Shown here piece by piece: positions 36,906 to 48,153 of a stretch of 64,000 nt of DNA. Positions within the stretch are counted from its first letter, which is position 1. The number at the start of each line of letters is the position of its first letter. Made by a program: the position numbers and the translations under genes. The DNA is from Pachydiplax longipennis (taxonomy: Eukaryota; Arthropoda; Insecta; Odonata; Libellulidae). The stretch is from the NCBI GenBank assembly GCA_036926295.1, contig JAVFKF010000003.1, positions 26,138,001-26,202,000 on the forward strand, in the 5' to 3' direction. The notes below the pieces were generated by a model that had not been told where the DNA came from, made no database searches, and saw nothing but the letters and a program-made list of their open reading frames with translations.

Positions 36906-36999
36906 AAGTTTTGGTAATGGGGAAGGTAGACAGCGTGTGAAAAGAACCAGTAGGAATTTGAAGGTGTTAGAATAAATATTCGTAAACAATCAGAAATAC

Positions 37000-39014
37000 A
37001 ATTATGTTTTCAGAGGTTTGAATTTCTTTTCCAGGTTTCAAATTCACGAATATTTTCATTTGCCATCACAGGAGCGAGTTCTTAAAATATTTATAACTTG
37101 ACGATGAAATTTAAAAACGAAACACTTAAAGAAATCAGACCAAAAGTAACTCCTTATCATTTAATAATTAACTTGAAAATTGTTAATGTTCCTAAAGAGA
37201 AAATCGTACACCTTTTACACACTTTTCGTTCCAATCAGAGCATTTAGATTATATTAAGATGGATTTTCGAGATCCGTTCCACCAGTAAGAAATACATTTG
37301 GAAAAATATTATCCTTACGGATGTTCGCAAACATGAAAGGAGAGAAACAATTCAGAGTTCCCACGGATATGTGTACAGTACATCATCACCGTGAATGTAA
37401 TGAAAACACGGGATTTTTGGACACTAGTGAATAGATAGAAAAATACCAATGTAGTGGAGGATCCTTCATCGAATTATTAATGTCCACTTTTCTAAAATGG
37501 CTTTTACTTTTACTCATTACTTTCATGCATTTCAGAGCAGTAAATGACAAAACTTATTGATCTGTCATTTCATAACATAGTAAATTGTTACGAATTTAAA
37601 TCATTCAATTTTAACCACGTTATAATTGTAAATACACAATACAGTTTTTCTTATCTGGCCGCAGATTAACAGGCATGCTTACATAGAATTACGAAGCACA
37701 ATACTCTTTCCGTTTTCATACTCTCTTTTCCAATGATTGTTCAGTAATTTGGATATAATATAACAATATGTAAACTGTTTTTTGTATTACTTTGAGATTA
37801 CTAACTAGGTGACTTTTGAAACTAACAAGCGAAAACTCAATCGGTGTTTGTAAGGTTGAACTTTCCCTGGACTGAAAAGGTGATAAGTCACCCTTCTTTG
37901 AGGATTGAGGTTTTCTGATAAGTTTATTGGTATATTAAAATAATTTTAAGAAACCCAAGTATACCAATTATCTATTAATTTAGCTTACCAGAGTATTGTT
38001 TCTTAAAGCTTGCTTCCAATAGACTCTTAATCATCGCGAACGTAAAAAAATACCTTTAAAAATGACGAATTTAATCCGTAGCTTCGCAAAGATTATGTAT
38101 CATGCAAAAGCAACGCTCGCTGTAACACGATATTTAGATTGTCAATTTCACTTTCACATTAATTAGAATGGATACCATCAAAGTGTATTGATGGAACTTC
38201 TTCGCATTGTTCTACATAGTTATGTTCAATTTCGCATAGAAAGTGTAGAACGATGATGGGAGAAGAGTAATATTGGTACGATTACTGGTATTTATTTTAT
38301 TTTACTGATCAATCTTATTTTTCCATCGTCTTGCAAAAATTCCTAACCTTATCTTCAGATATGGCTCAAATTGAACTTTAAAAGGAGAACTATTCATTAA
38401 AATAAATTTAACTAAACATAATGTATGAAGCGAATTACATTCTAATCCCTCTAACCTGGCTTCGCTTTAATCTTCTTGTTTAATATATACAAGCTAAACA
38501 GTCGGTCTAGGTAGAAAATCGCTATGTCACGTGAATACAGTGGTCACGTTATCTTTTCAAGAGTTATTTAGGATTTTAGATGTGAAATGAGGAGATTATG
38601 CATTTAATGATTCATTGAAGGTGTAAAAACGGCTCAATATATTAGTATTTTTGCAGACTCTTACAAAAATTGTTCTGAACATATGGATATCGTTAAAAAT
38701 ATTTTTCCTGTACTTATCCTTGGTTCCAGAATAAATACGTGTTGAAAAGAGACATTTCTTCATCCTTCATGACATTAGAACATTTTTTCCATGAGAGAAC
38801 ACACGTGCACGTATGGGAATTTTTTAGTAGACAATGCTAACTATTTGGCTATCTATATTCTCTGTATCGGTACGGATACTATTCCTAAAACGCTTTAAAT
38901 AGAATTAATTGTAATACTGGAATTGAATAAATAAAATAATTAAATGCAGATTTTTTCAAACTCGCTCCCCATTTCTATTGCCCACTATTGGAAATCGTTT
39001 ACATAAAATTATAT
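37000..39014. other. no supported gene
   Basis: Uniform AT-rich sequence downstream of the GC island. No continuing PDZ exon, repeat family or RNA gene was found by reading. Confidence 0.55.
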
Positions 39015-39210
39015 CATCTACATCTACATATGTACCCTACAAGCCGCCTTTCGGCTTGTGGCAGGGGGTGCAAGCACCATGACTCTATTTTCCTAGTCAA
39101 TTATTTTCGCGTTTTGTTCTCGGAAAAAAATGAATTCTTGAATCGACTGGTTTTAGCATCTATTTCTCTGATCGTTCTCAGAGCTTCTCATGCTAATATC
39201 ATTCAGTTAC
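39015..39210 (-). mobile_element. LINE ORF2 C-terminus and 3' end with (ATGTAG)n tail
   Basis: On the minus strand EALRTIREIDAKTSRFKNSF, FSENKTRK is followed by a stop and then a 3' stretch GGTGCTTGCACCCCCTGCC, ACAAGCCGAAAGGCGGCTTG and a tail TAGATGTAGATG ending at 39015. TIREI...R...SFF is the K(I)REI...SFFPRTI ending of the LINE family also present at 5243, 19590 and 22522. The CACCCCCTGC segment matches the 5243 copy. The 3' part can fold (AAGCCGAAAGGCGGCTT). This type of 3' end with CATCTACATCTACAT is widespread in arthropod genomes from memory; I cannot give a repeat-library name. Confidence 0.72.
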
Positions 39211-39332
39211 ACGGTAAGCTATCGAAAATAATCGTGAAAGGTAAATGTTTAAAAGCGTTAAAATGTGAGGGAAATCTCAAAAATTACTTAGATAACACTT
39301 TCAGATTTAAATGGAAGAATTAGTATACCTGA

Positions 39333-39408
39333 AGTGCTTCGACAGCTGAAGTCTTTTCGTACAAATGGGCTCCCATCGGGAATCAACCTAAAGGAAAGTT
39401 AAACTTTT
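39333..39408 (-). mobile_element. SINE family A, 3' half
   Basis: On the minus strand GGTTGATTCCCGATGGGAGCCC (B box and acceptor stem) and ACGAAAAGACTTCAGCTGTCGAAGCACTT match the second half of family A. The A box and the ACT-rich tail are lost. Confidence 0.65.
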
Positions 39409-39409
39409 T

Positions 39410-42400
39410 GAGAAAGAACTGTTAAAAGTGCTGAAAAATAAAAATTTTGAAGTTAAATATACTTTTAAAGGTTGCTGTATTATTTGGGTATTTAATTGGG
39501 AAAAATCTCCAAATTCATTTCGTCCCAGGGTGCCATTCTTTGCTCCGCGCGATAAACTTTTTCTCCCTTCCCGCGAGCCGTGTTTTATTCAACGAGCTTC
39601 CACGAGCCCTCAACAGGTGTCGTGACAATCGATCCCAAAGCTGCTACCTATCGGAGAAAAAGAAAGGACGTCGAGAAGGAGACTAGAGGGAGCTCGACAT
39701 CAGCAGCATGAGAAGAAAAAGAATGGATTAAACTCGTCTTTTATTCGGATAAAGGTCCCCTCAAAGCATTGAGATTGTAGTCTCCCTGCAAACGATATAT
39801 CCGCTGCAGTCACAGTTATTGTATAAAGGTTTTCAAAGGTTATCCGGAAGTATGAAGTGAAATATCGATTGTAATGCTAATACATTTTGCATTCGGCTAA
39901 AATTCGAGACCCCATTCTTTCCTATAGAAATTTGAAGTAATAATATTAAAGAATTGACTGAAAGTTGATTAAAATAGAGCTGAAATTAATGCTTGCCTTA
40001 ATGCTAGATGAACGCGAGTTTATAGTTGCTTTGTTTCTGCAGTATATTGTTGCATTATTTATAGAAGAAAACAATGATATACTTGAACTGCTCTCACGCA
40101 AAAATATTCCTACGAATGCATTCAGCGACATTTTACAAGTTTTTTGGTTATAATGTATCTGTTCCAATGTAATGTCAGCGAGTGTTTTCAGTCAAAATTA
40201 TTCCCTGGATCAATAGAGGAATATTTTTAACTAAGTAATTACACTTTTAGCAGGTACACGTCCTTATTTGTGATACATTTAATGTTTAGTTAAGTCTTTA
40301 TTTAATTATTTTTTAATTAAAATTTCCAATGCATATATTCATGTAATTAACCTCACGGACTACTGCCTCAAACGAATTAATTTGATAAACAGGAAACACC
40401 TGCGTAACATCGAATAAGGATGTTCGGTTAATTATGGTGCTTAATCCTTATCCTTCCAGTAAAGGTACTGTTTATTTTGCTTCAATATAGTCATAGTGCG
40501 GTCACATGCGTAGATGCACGCGGAAATAGGAATCTTAAAGCAAAACAGGAAGAGCAGGATGCCCTTTCATATCCTCATACAATAAGTTACATTCTTTATC
40601 TGGTCTACCCGAAGGATTACGAGCTTAGTGAAAACCCTGGGACATTGGATGGACATAGGTTTAAGACAAACGACCCCTTATTTTTCTATATTTTCAACTT
40701 GGTCGCGTACCACCTTGGGAATCACCCTAAACATGTCTAATTCCCCGCCTGTGGCACCCCCGATTGGAAGAATCGTGCTCCGAAGCAAACACTAGTTTTC
40801 TTTCTCGATCTTTTCTCATCCTGAAATACGTCGAATCCCTGGGTCGGAATGACCTCTTTAGTCACCGTTACTAAACTATATCCTTCTCCGTAAGAAGATT
40901 ATAGGGAAGGGACGAAAGTTTACTGGAATATTTACGTAGCCAGATTCGTTTATCAACCGTTACCGCGGTAACACGAGCGGAAAATATTCCCTCGGAAACG
41001 AATTCGAAGCGACGTAATCGTAGATTTGGTCGCGGGGAGAAGAGGATAAAAAAAACAAATGAGGATCGGCTGGGAATCTTAGCGCAAGCGGCGAATTTGC
41101 ATCCCTTATGTTCGACAAATCGAGAGGAAGCGTCTTATTCCGGACTATTTACGGCGTGTTCGGATTCCCCGAATGTTGTGGGAAAGATTAGTGGAATAAT
41201 CTGAAACCGCCGCTCGGAATCCCGTTCAATTCTAAATGAAGGCGAAGAAGCTATAGAGAGGATCTTTTAGTGAAGAGGGCACCACCACCGTCTACATATT
41301 CAATGTGCAAAGATCCAGGGTGTATCATTATGGGGAATTGAGTCGGTTTAAATTGTAGGGTTTATTCTACAGAAGGAACGGTTGTGGGTGAAGAAATGGA
41401 GGGAATGAATACGGTATGGGTCAGTTGAGAACTATTGCGATTTATTTCCATCGAGTAAAGTTGAAATAACTGTTCAGCCTGCTCTACGGTTGTCATGTAA
41501 CTGTGTTAGTAAATAACCACTTTTTAAAGTTTCCCCTTCCCCCTGGAATATTTTTGCAATATCTGAAGCGATCAACGTCTCCTGCGTTTCCAGCTATTGC
41601 GTGAGTTTTTCCATACTATAATAGTCCTATTGAAAAGTTCACTGGTTTGAATATATTGACATACTTTTGGGCGGGTGGGCAAAATCTCTCGTTAAATACT
41701 TTTTAAATATTATCAGAGCCTTTATTTTACTATTACGGAAGGACAAACCAATACAAACACCACCGTCATGTATATATTTATTAACTTTTATTATTATTTA
41801 TATACTTCGTCAATTTCTGAATTTAGGAAACCACCACAGAAACATTAGATTACACAGAAACACATCCATAGTTTATTTTCTTCTTTTAAATGGGCGAGAA
41901 TGAAAATTCACAACAACTTGACCTCACTCCATGTCTTCTGTTCAAACAACATTCAAAAAGAGACACTTTGTAGAATTATGAAAAATTTTATTCTTAGAGT
42001 AATTGCGTTGGATTTTAGTACACTTTTCCACTTAAAGGATTTTTGTTAAGCGAGGCAAGCAGGGAAACTAACTCAATTCTCATCTTGCCTAGTAAGCTTC
42101 ACTCTAAAGATAGAGCGCTTTTGGCAGCTAATAGCAGAGTTTGCCGACCTTACCTTACCTTGCCTTGCCGACGAAATTACTTACAAAGTAATTATATCAG
42201 TGATCATTATCACTCGGTGAAAAAAGGATGTCATTTTGTCCTCCATTTAAACTTGATTTGATAGTACAGTCAAAAGTGCATGATTATGTCAATTTTGATT
42301 GAACCGTCATGATCCAGAAGTCACACAGCCTAACACGGAATACATACAAATGTTATCGCAAAATTTCATTATATCCAGCTAATATTTTATGAATACGTTG

Positions 42401-44268
42401 CCTAGGATTGAACTATTGAGAAATGCTCTAGGAGGATCATACATTATCACCGATGTACTAACACAGTCGGATAATTTTATAGTGATATTATTTTTTATCA
42501 TTAATTCCTCAGTAGCCAGATGAGTATTATGGCCATGAAGAAAAGAAAAACATTTAGTAATCAAAATGAAATATACTCTCCTCGATCATGTAGCCGTTAA
42601 TATTTTAATAATATAATTCGTCAAGTTACAGACACAAGAACAATGAAATTTACAAAGAGATTAGGTTTCTTCTCAGCGTATGAAACGCAGGAAATCGTGA
42701 GAGATTTCCTGTAATGAAATTAATGTTCACCATAAATAACAACCTTAATTTAATCGATAGATTTCAGTTATTTGGATATTAAATTTTTCAAATTTGACTG
42801 CGCTACCATAATGGTCCACTATAATCACTCAACGGCTAGAGTTAACTCTATCTTTGGAAACAGTACTGATAGTTAGGAGGCTCCCAAAATTTTCGCGATT
42901 TATTAATTCTTAGGCGATAAATCCAAGAAAATTCATCCCAGAATAACCGGAGATGATGCATGGTAGACGTCTGAAACGACAAAGTAATACATTCTCCCCG
43001 ATAATGGCGGAAGTTGCGTCAAATCATCACCCTCCTCTAATGACATCCTGGTGATTAAAACGACACCTAACGCCTAAAAATTTCATCAGCGCTCGAGCGT
43101 CGCTTTTAATTGAGCATCATTTATCAGCCACGCACCATTTAGCGCCACCAATATTGCTCTCCGTCAAAAAAAATGAATAAAGGCCACCGCAATCATCCTC
43201 TTCCGATCACCACCCAAAAGAATCCTTAATTTCACGATTTTTTTGAGAGCGATTTTCTCCAATCCCCATTCTCTTACCGATTTATAAGTTTTTTTTCCCA
43301 TTCACGATAACTTTTGATTAATCTCCTCCGTCGTATTAGATTCTGCTCTGGTTTGGTCAAAATAAGGAGCTTTCGGGGCTTGTTTTCATGGGGGTTATTT
43401 GGTGCTTTCTCCCAAGTCCCTTCACTGCTCCATTGTCTGTCGTAGCCGAAGAATCGTTCGGAAAGAGAATGCGTCTATGGTCAGCTGAGATGATTGATCG
43501 CCGATTGGGGAAATTAGAGGTAAAGAAAGGCAACCTCACGAAAGGATAACGATCCTGGATTAAATAGATATTCTCAGGGTTGTACAGAGGTCGTGACCCC
43601 CCATGACTTTCAGCCCCGGTGAATTGAAAAATTGAAAAAAAAATTTCAATAACAAAATAAAATGTTTAGATTCGAAGTAATTTTATATTATAGGAAAATT
43701 GAATAATTTTCGTTTTAGGAAATTAAAAACAGTATATCACGTAAATTTAGGCAATAGTTCAGTTTGTTTTTAGTCTCGCTGTGTTTATGAATATGTAGTG
43801 CTGTATACTTAATAACCGCCCATCGAAATCGATAAGTCATCGTATTCAATTGGAAGCGTAAAAAGATTAAGTTCAGCTTTCAACAATTTTCGTTCCTTTA
43901 GACGAATATTTTTACTTCTTAAAGTACAGAAATCAGGAATTTAAATGCAAATTTTGCCGTTTATATTTGAGGAAGTTTAATCCTAGAGCTTGAAAAAATT
44001 TATATTGACCAAACAATCCATAGTCTGCCAGTCATTATAGCGAGTTAGTTCACGGAAGTTTGATTTGATTACAATTATTTTACAACAAGAGCAATAAAGA
44101 GACACACTATACATGTAATAAATCAAGCAATTTCTTGCTACATTTTCACCGTCTTCTAAAATTCTATAGTCTTAAATATTTAAAGAACTCTTCCTAATCT
44201 TATCCATGGGGAAAGGTTAACAAAACTTCCCTATCCAGAAACACGATTTTGGTTTTCCTTGTAGCATC
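39410..44268. other. anonymous sequence, moderately CpG-richer at 40.9-41.2 and 43.0-43.5 kb
   Basis: Patches such as 40950-41230 (TACCGCGGTAACACGAGCGG) and 42990-43520 are less AT-rich than average and look non-repetitive, so they may be conserved noncoding or exon-adjacent DNA. None yields a splice-bounded frame. A TIR-like CAGAGGTCGTGACCCCC at 43583 has no partner. Confidence 0.5.
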
Positions 44269-44310
44269 CAAATATCATACATATACATACAAATATCATA
44301 CATATACACA
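44269..44310. repeat. tandem duplication, 21 bp x 2
   Basis: CAAATATCATACATATACATA is followed directly by the same unit with one change near the end. It is recent microsatellite-scale slippage. Confidence 0.85.
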
Positions 44311-45520
44311 TAATAGATTATGCCACCCTTGTGCAATGCGCACCATTCACCCTACTTAAGAAAGAAGGAAAAAAATTTTGAGGCCTATAAACTGTTGAAG
44401 TAAATGTTATAGTAATCTTGCAGTTCTTTCTTATATGTATTATGTAATGTTGTGCTCTGTGATTACGCATACATTTAATTTTGAGTAAATCTCTATTTTA
44501 TTTAATCTGCATGACATATTGATTTATAGCAGCACTTGAAAACAAAAGGCAAATAAATATTAATTTCAAAATGCCTTGTATCTAACTGTCCCAGAATTGA
44601 AATACATACCGGTTTCCGAAACTCGTGTTTTCAATCCCTTGTTACTACTGAAGCAGCACGACCCGACTCGTTCAATTTTTCAATTGTTTGCTTTCACAAG
44701 CTTTCCTTTATCATTTCACTATTCAATATAACAAAGGTTTTAGAGTGCAAAAAAAATTAACTTCCGAGTGCTTGTTCAGCTTGAGTTGAGTGCTCGCCGG
44801 ATGATTCTATTAGGAAAGAATATTCTCTCTCCTTCGACATCAAGAGTCACAATACAGTGCTTGATCTAATAAAATAATGGAAATTTTCCATCGAATGAAT
44901 TATTTCATCAGTTCTCACACGCTCAAGTACATGTTTGAGAATTTACGGAGCAATATTCTTACTCGTGACCCAGAATCATTTGCACATGATCCTTATTCAT
45001 TAGAGATTTCAGAATTGAGACTTGGTGGAAAATTTTGCCGCAATGTTAGCGGATAAATTCAGAATATTTCTGTTATTATGTAACACTCCGTCTGTAAAAC
45101 AAAGTAAACACACTGAAGTATTGAATTGACTAGACTTTCAGTTTTATTTCCGTAAACAAACATGAGTATTTTTTTTACTTTGATGATTATATTTTTAAAG
45201 GCGATCGCAAGATTCCAGAGTGCAGCACTTGCGTTTAAAATCTTAGAATATTGCCATTCTGTTTGCATGGATTTTCTCGTAATAGAGTATTATCGAATAC
45301 TATTTTGGTACTAGTTTCTATCCAAAGTATCAGCTGCAGTTCTTTGCTGATAGACAAATAAATTTGAGGTGTAATGTGCGTAGATATTATACCACTAAAT
45401 TATGTAGCGACTCAAGATAAATTACCTAATTCATATATCTTGTATCTCAACGAGTTAGAACGAATACTTATGATATTTAAACTCAATGTGGTAAGGCGTT
45501 ACCTCGTGGAAGGCCATTGC

Positions 45521-45601
45521 AATGAATGAAAGACCGTTTTGTACACTTTTGGCCAGAATAAAAATTGCGATGGAAGTGTACGAAACGGTCCTTCATTCAT
45601 T
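45521..45601. ncRNA. strong 81-base hairpin, candidate small-RNA precursor
   Basis: Arms of 28 bases (45521-45548 starting AATGAATGAAAGACCG, and 45574-45601 ending CGGTCCTTCATTCATT) pair with only one G-U wobble and one A-C mismatch around a 25-base loop. Size and shape are those of an animal pre-miRNA on either strand. I do not recognise a known miRNA seed. A tiny palindromic transposon copy is the main alternative, although no flanking duplication is evident. No neighbouring gene to host it is certain. Confidence 0.35.
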
Positions 45602-46289
45602 ATGATATTTATTTTTAAGATTTGCGTAAATTCTTTAGTTTTCCCAACAAAATTTTTTCCATATATGCTTCGTAATGTCGAGATTCTACCATGCCACCTT
45701 CTCCTCCGTGAATCTTATCTCATGATAGTGATATCTAATAAACGCGTGGGGGCGAAACATGAGTGACTTAAAAACGTAGAAATTATTGACTGTGAAAATT
45801 CAGGAGATTACGATTCCCAAAACATCAGTTGAATTAAATCATGGTAAATAGCACGCTTTTAAAAGGTACGGAACTCTCAGCACTTTGCTATTTCCGAAAG
45901 GAGTCGCAAAAGATAAGGATAAGATACGGGGAGTTGGAAAGAGACCCAATATGAAAATTCCTTAGGAACGTCCACAGGAAGAGTAAAGTAAGGAAATAAA
46001 GAGGGAAAATGGAAAGTCGGAAATGGACAAATTGGAATCGGAGTGCGTCTGGAATACGCCATCGCGAAGAGATGATCCTATGAACATGTTAACAAAATGG
46101 AGGCGAGGAAAAAGTCTGAAGAATGCTAATGGAAAAGGAAATTGGAGTTGGTGAGATGGGAGGGCGTAGATAAGGAAATGTGGCGCTTTTGGAACGCTAG
46201 AGGAAAAGGAATAAATTTTCCGAAAGAGACGAAGAAAGCATCTCTGGAGTGAAATTATATGGAATGCGAGCGAATATTTGGCAAAAACC

Positions 46290-46538
46290 TCAGAACTGGT
46301 TTTGCCTCCGAATTTTTGCAGTCCTCAGAGATGGAGCGCGATTTAAATTCATAAGATTTGCGAGGAAATTAATCAAATTTCTCGGAGCTGAGTTCAGACG
46401 TCTTTTTCCCTGTCGGATATTTTTCGGCAATTTAAGTTCCTCGAGACGTTTTCGCAAGCTTTGTCGCTCTTCGGCGGACACATATTTTGGGAAAAATGCA
46501 CGATTTTGATTGTGTTGAATTTTGTCTGAAAGACTTCT
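46290..46538 (-). CDS. weak candidate terminal exon, lysine/arginine-rich
   Basis: The minus frame runs from a weak acceptor AGTCTTTCAG (ending at about 46525) to a stop at 46290. It gives about 77 residues including FFPKYVSAEERQSLRKRLEE and LKLPKNIRQGKRRLN. The charged, helix-forming composition is unlike most random frames here, but the opposite strand is also open for 86 codons, which lowers the value of openness. No ATG start and no family recognised. It lies downstream of the 48069-48153 candidate on the same strand. Confidence 0.15.
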   Translation of the reverse strand, partial: RSLSDKIQHNQNRAFFPKYVSAEERQSLRKRLEELKLPKNIRQGKRRLNSAPRNLINFLANLMNLNRAPSLRTAKIRRQNQF

Positions 46539-46676
46539 TACTTCTTTATGGAAAATTTTGAGTAGATTTGGTAACGGCCAACGACTGCGAGTACTGTTAA
46601 TGTTTGACGAACTTAATTGAATCGAATTATTTTGAGCGATATACGTAAAATATTCTGTTTAAATATCTAAACGAGA

Positions 46677-46718
46677 AGTCGGAAGTTCTTATTCTTAAAA
46701 GAATAAGAACTTCCGACT
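46677..46718. repeat. perfect 20-bp palindrome with 2-base centre
   Basis: AGTCGGAAGTTCTTATTCTT, then AA, then its exact reverse complement. A third partial unit, GAATAAGAACTTT, follows at 46729. Perfect arms this long indicate a recent inverted duplication or a palindromic element. Confidence 0.9.
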
Positions 46719-48068
46719 ACTATTACCGAATAAGAACTTTTTTTAATTCAACAAACTAGTGTTTGCTTCCAAATTTTTACCCTTGTATTAGTTATCGATT
46801 TTGTAGAACTCTAGGTATATGTAACGGTTTGCAAATTTTTAGAAACATATATTAGCTATTAGTATCAAATACTGATACTCTATGAAATTTTCAAAGATAC
46901 CATGTGCTGTGGAATATTAACAAAAGAAACCATGCAGTTATACTTTTGTGCGCAAGAATAGGCATTTTTGTAATATGTTTTTTTTATCGGAGGTACGAAT
47001 TAATTCGCTAAGTAAACTGAAAGAGAACATATTCCGTTATTTCTCACTTATCCTAATCATCAATATTGGAAAAAATAGTTAAATAGAAGACGTATTAGAG
47101 AGAAATAGAAGTATCTCACCTCAAAAATAACAAATATTCTAAATTTAGAAGTTCCGCATTAGATGTTTAAACGAAGTGTTATCCTGCAGAAAAATTCTTT
47201 TCATTCTCTTGTATGTATTAATCTCATGTCACACATACCTTTACCAGAATTCATATTCACTCAAATTTTAAAGACTTTACCTATGGTAGGAATAAATGTA
47301 TGCTACTGGATCATTATAACAATTTGAATTGTGAGAAGACTCTACTTACTACTTAATGATCGAATGCAGACTCAAACTGATTTTGGCTTAAATAAGTCCT
47401 GCATAAAAGTAAAAGACAAATGGTGAAATATTAATAAAAAATTAAAAAGTGGATATTATAAATTATGGGGGAAGACGTAGTTATGACCATAAGATAAGGA
47501 TATTTTCGATTTTATTATTGTTTACTTGAGATTCTATTTTATTTCAATATATACTCTATATTTTTCATACGAATGACGAATGAGGTAACTTGATTTATTT
47601 GCAGGCTTTCAACTGTTTATTTTGAAAATAACTACCCTATGTGTGAGCGAAATGCATGATTTCTTCTTCAGAAAACGTCGCGATATACACTATAAACTTT
47701 CCGATTCTCTAAAACTCACACTTTAGTAGGTTTACTTAAAATAATGTACTTTACTTAAACAAATAGGAGTCTATATTCCTCTTCGATTCTGTATCTCATT
47801 TTTAGAACTAAAGACAGTTTAGACGCTCATTTAAGCGTAGCACCATATGCTCCCAGGAAAACTAACAGATGAAAATGTTGATTATGATATCCTGGAGAGA
47901 TTGATGAGATCGGCCATTAATGAAAACGGAAAATAATCCTCTAGGACCGTAAATACTTGCATCCTTTTTCAACGTATGGGGTAGCCGTTGGGAGAGAAAT
48001 CGCTCGCGTTAAATGATCGCTTAAAAAATAAGGGCTTCGAATATAATATGGATGGAGCGGTTTTTTAC

Positions 48069-48153
48069 CGTCGTGCCAGCGTCATCCTCTTGCAGCAATT
48101 CATAACTCAGGAATCTCCTTTGCACCATCTGCATGCAGTATGAATGGCTCTAG
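48069..48153 (-). CDS. candidate 5' coding exon on the minus strand
   Basis: On the minus strand a good acceptor GGTTCCATTCTACCCTTTCCAG is followed by 19 untranslated bases and an ATG (48134-48132) opening 22 codons, MQMVQRRFLSYELLQEDDAG TT, in phase 0 up to a donor GTAAAA at 48068-48063. The composition is protein-like (balanced E, D, Q, R, L) and GC-richer than its surroundings. The donor is only fair. The frame stays open for a few codons into the putative intron. Product unknown. The CpG-rich block at 55 kb lies upstream on this strand and could supply a first exon. Confidence 0.28.

Noticed and set aside
39965..40153. 62-codon frame as the N-terminus of a PIF/Harbinger-type protein.
   Set aside because: The resemblance is only to acidic leucine-rich composition, with no catalytic motif and no inverted ends.
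43577..43625. CAGAGGTCGTGACCCCC as another hAT terminus.
   Set aside because: Differs from the TIR family here at key positions and no opposite end or octamer duplication was found.
46249..46509. 86-codon plus-strand frame.
   Set aside because: Arginine/phenylalanine-rich with no motif, and the opposite strand is equally open.
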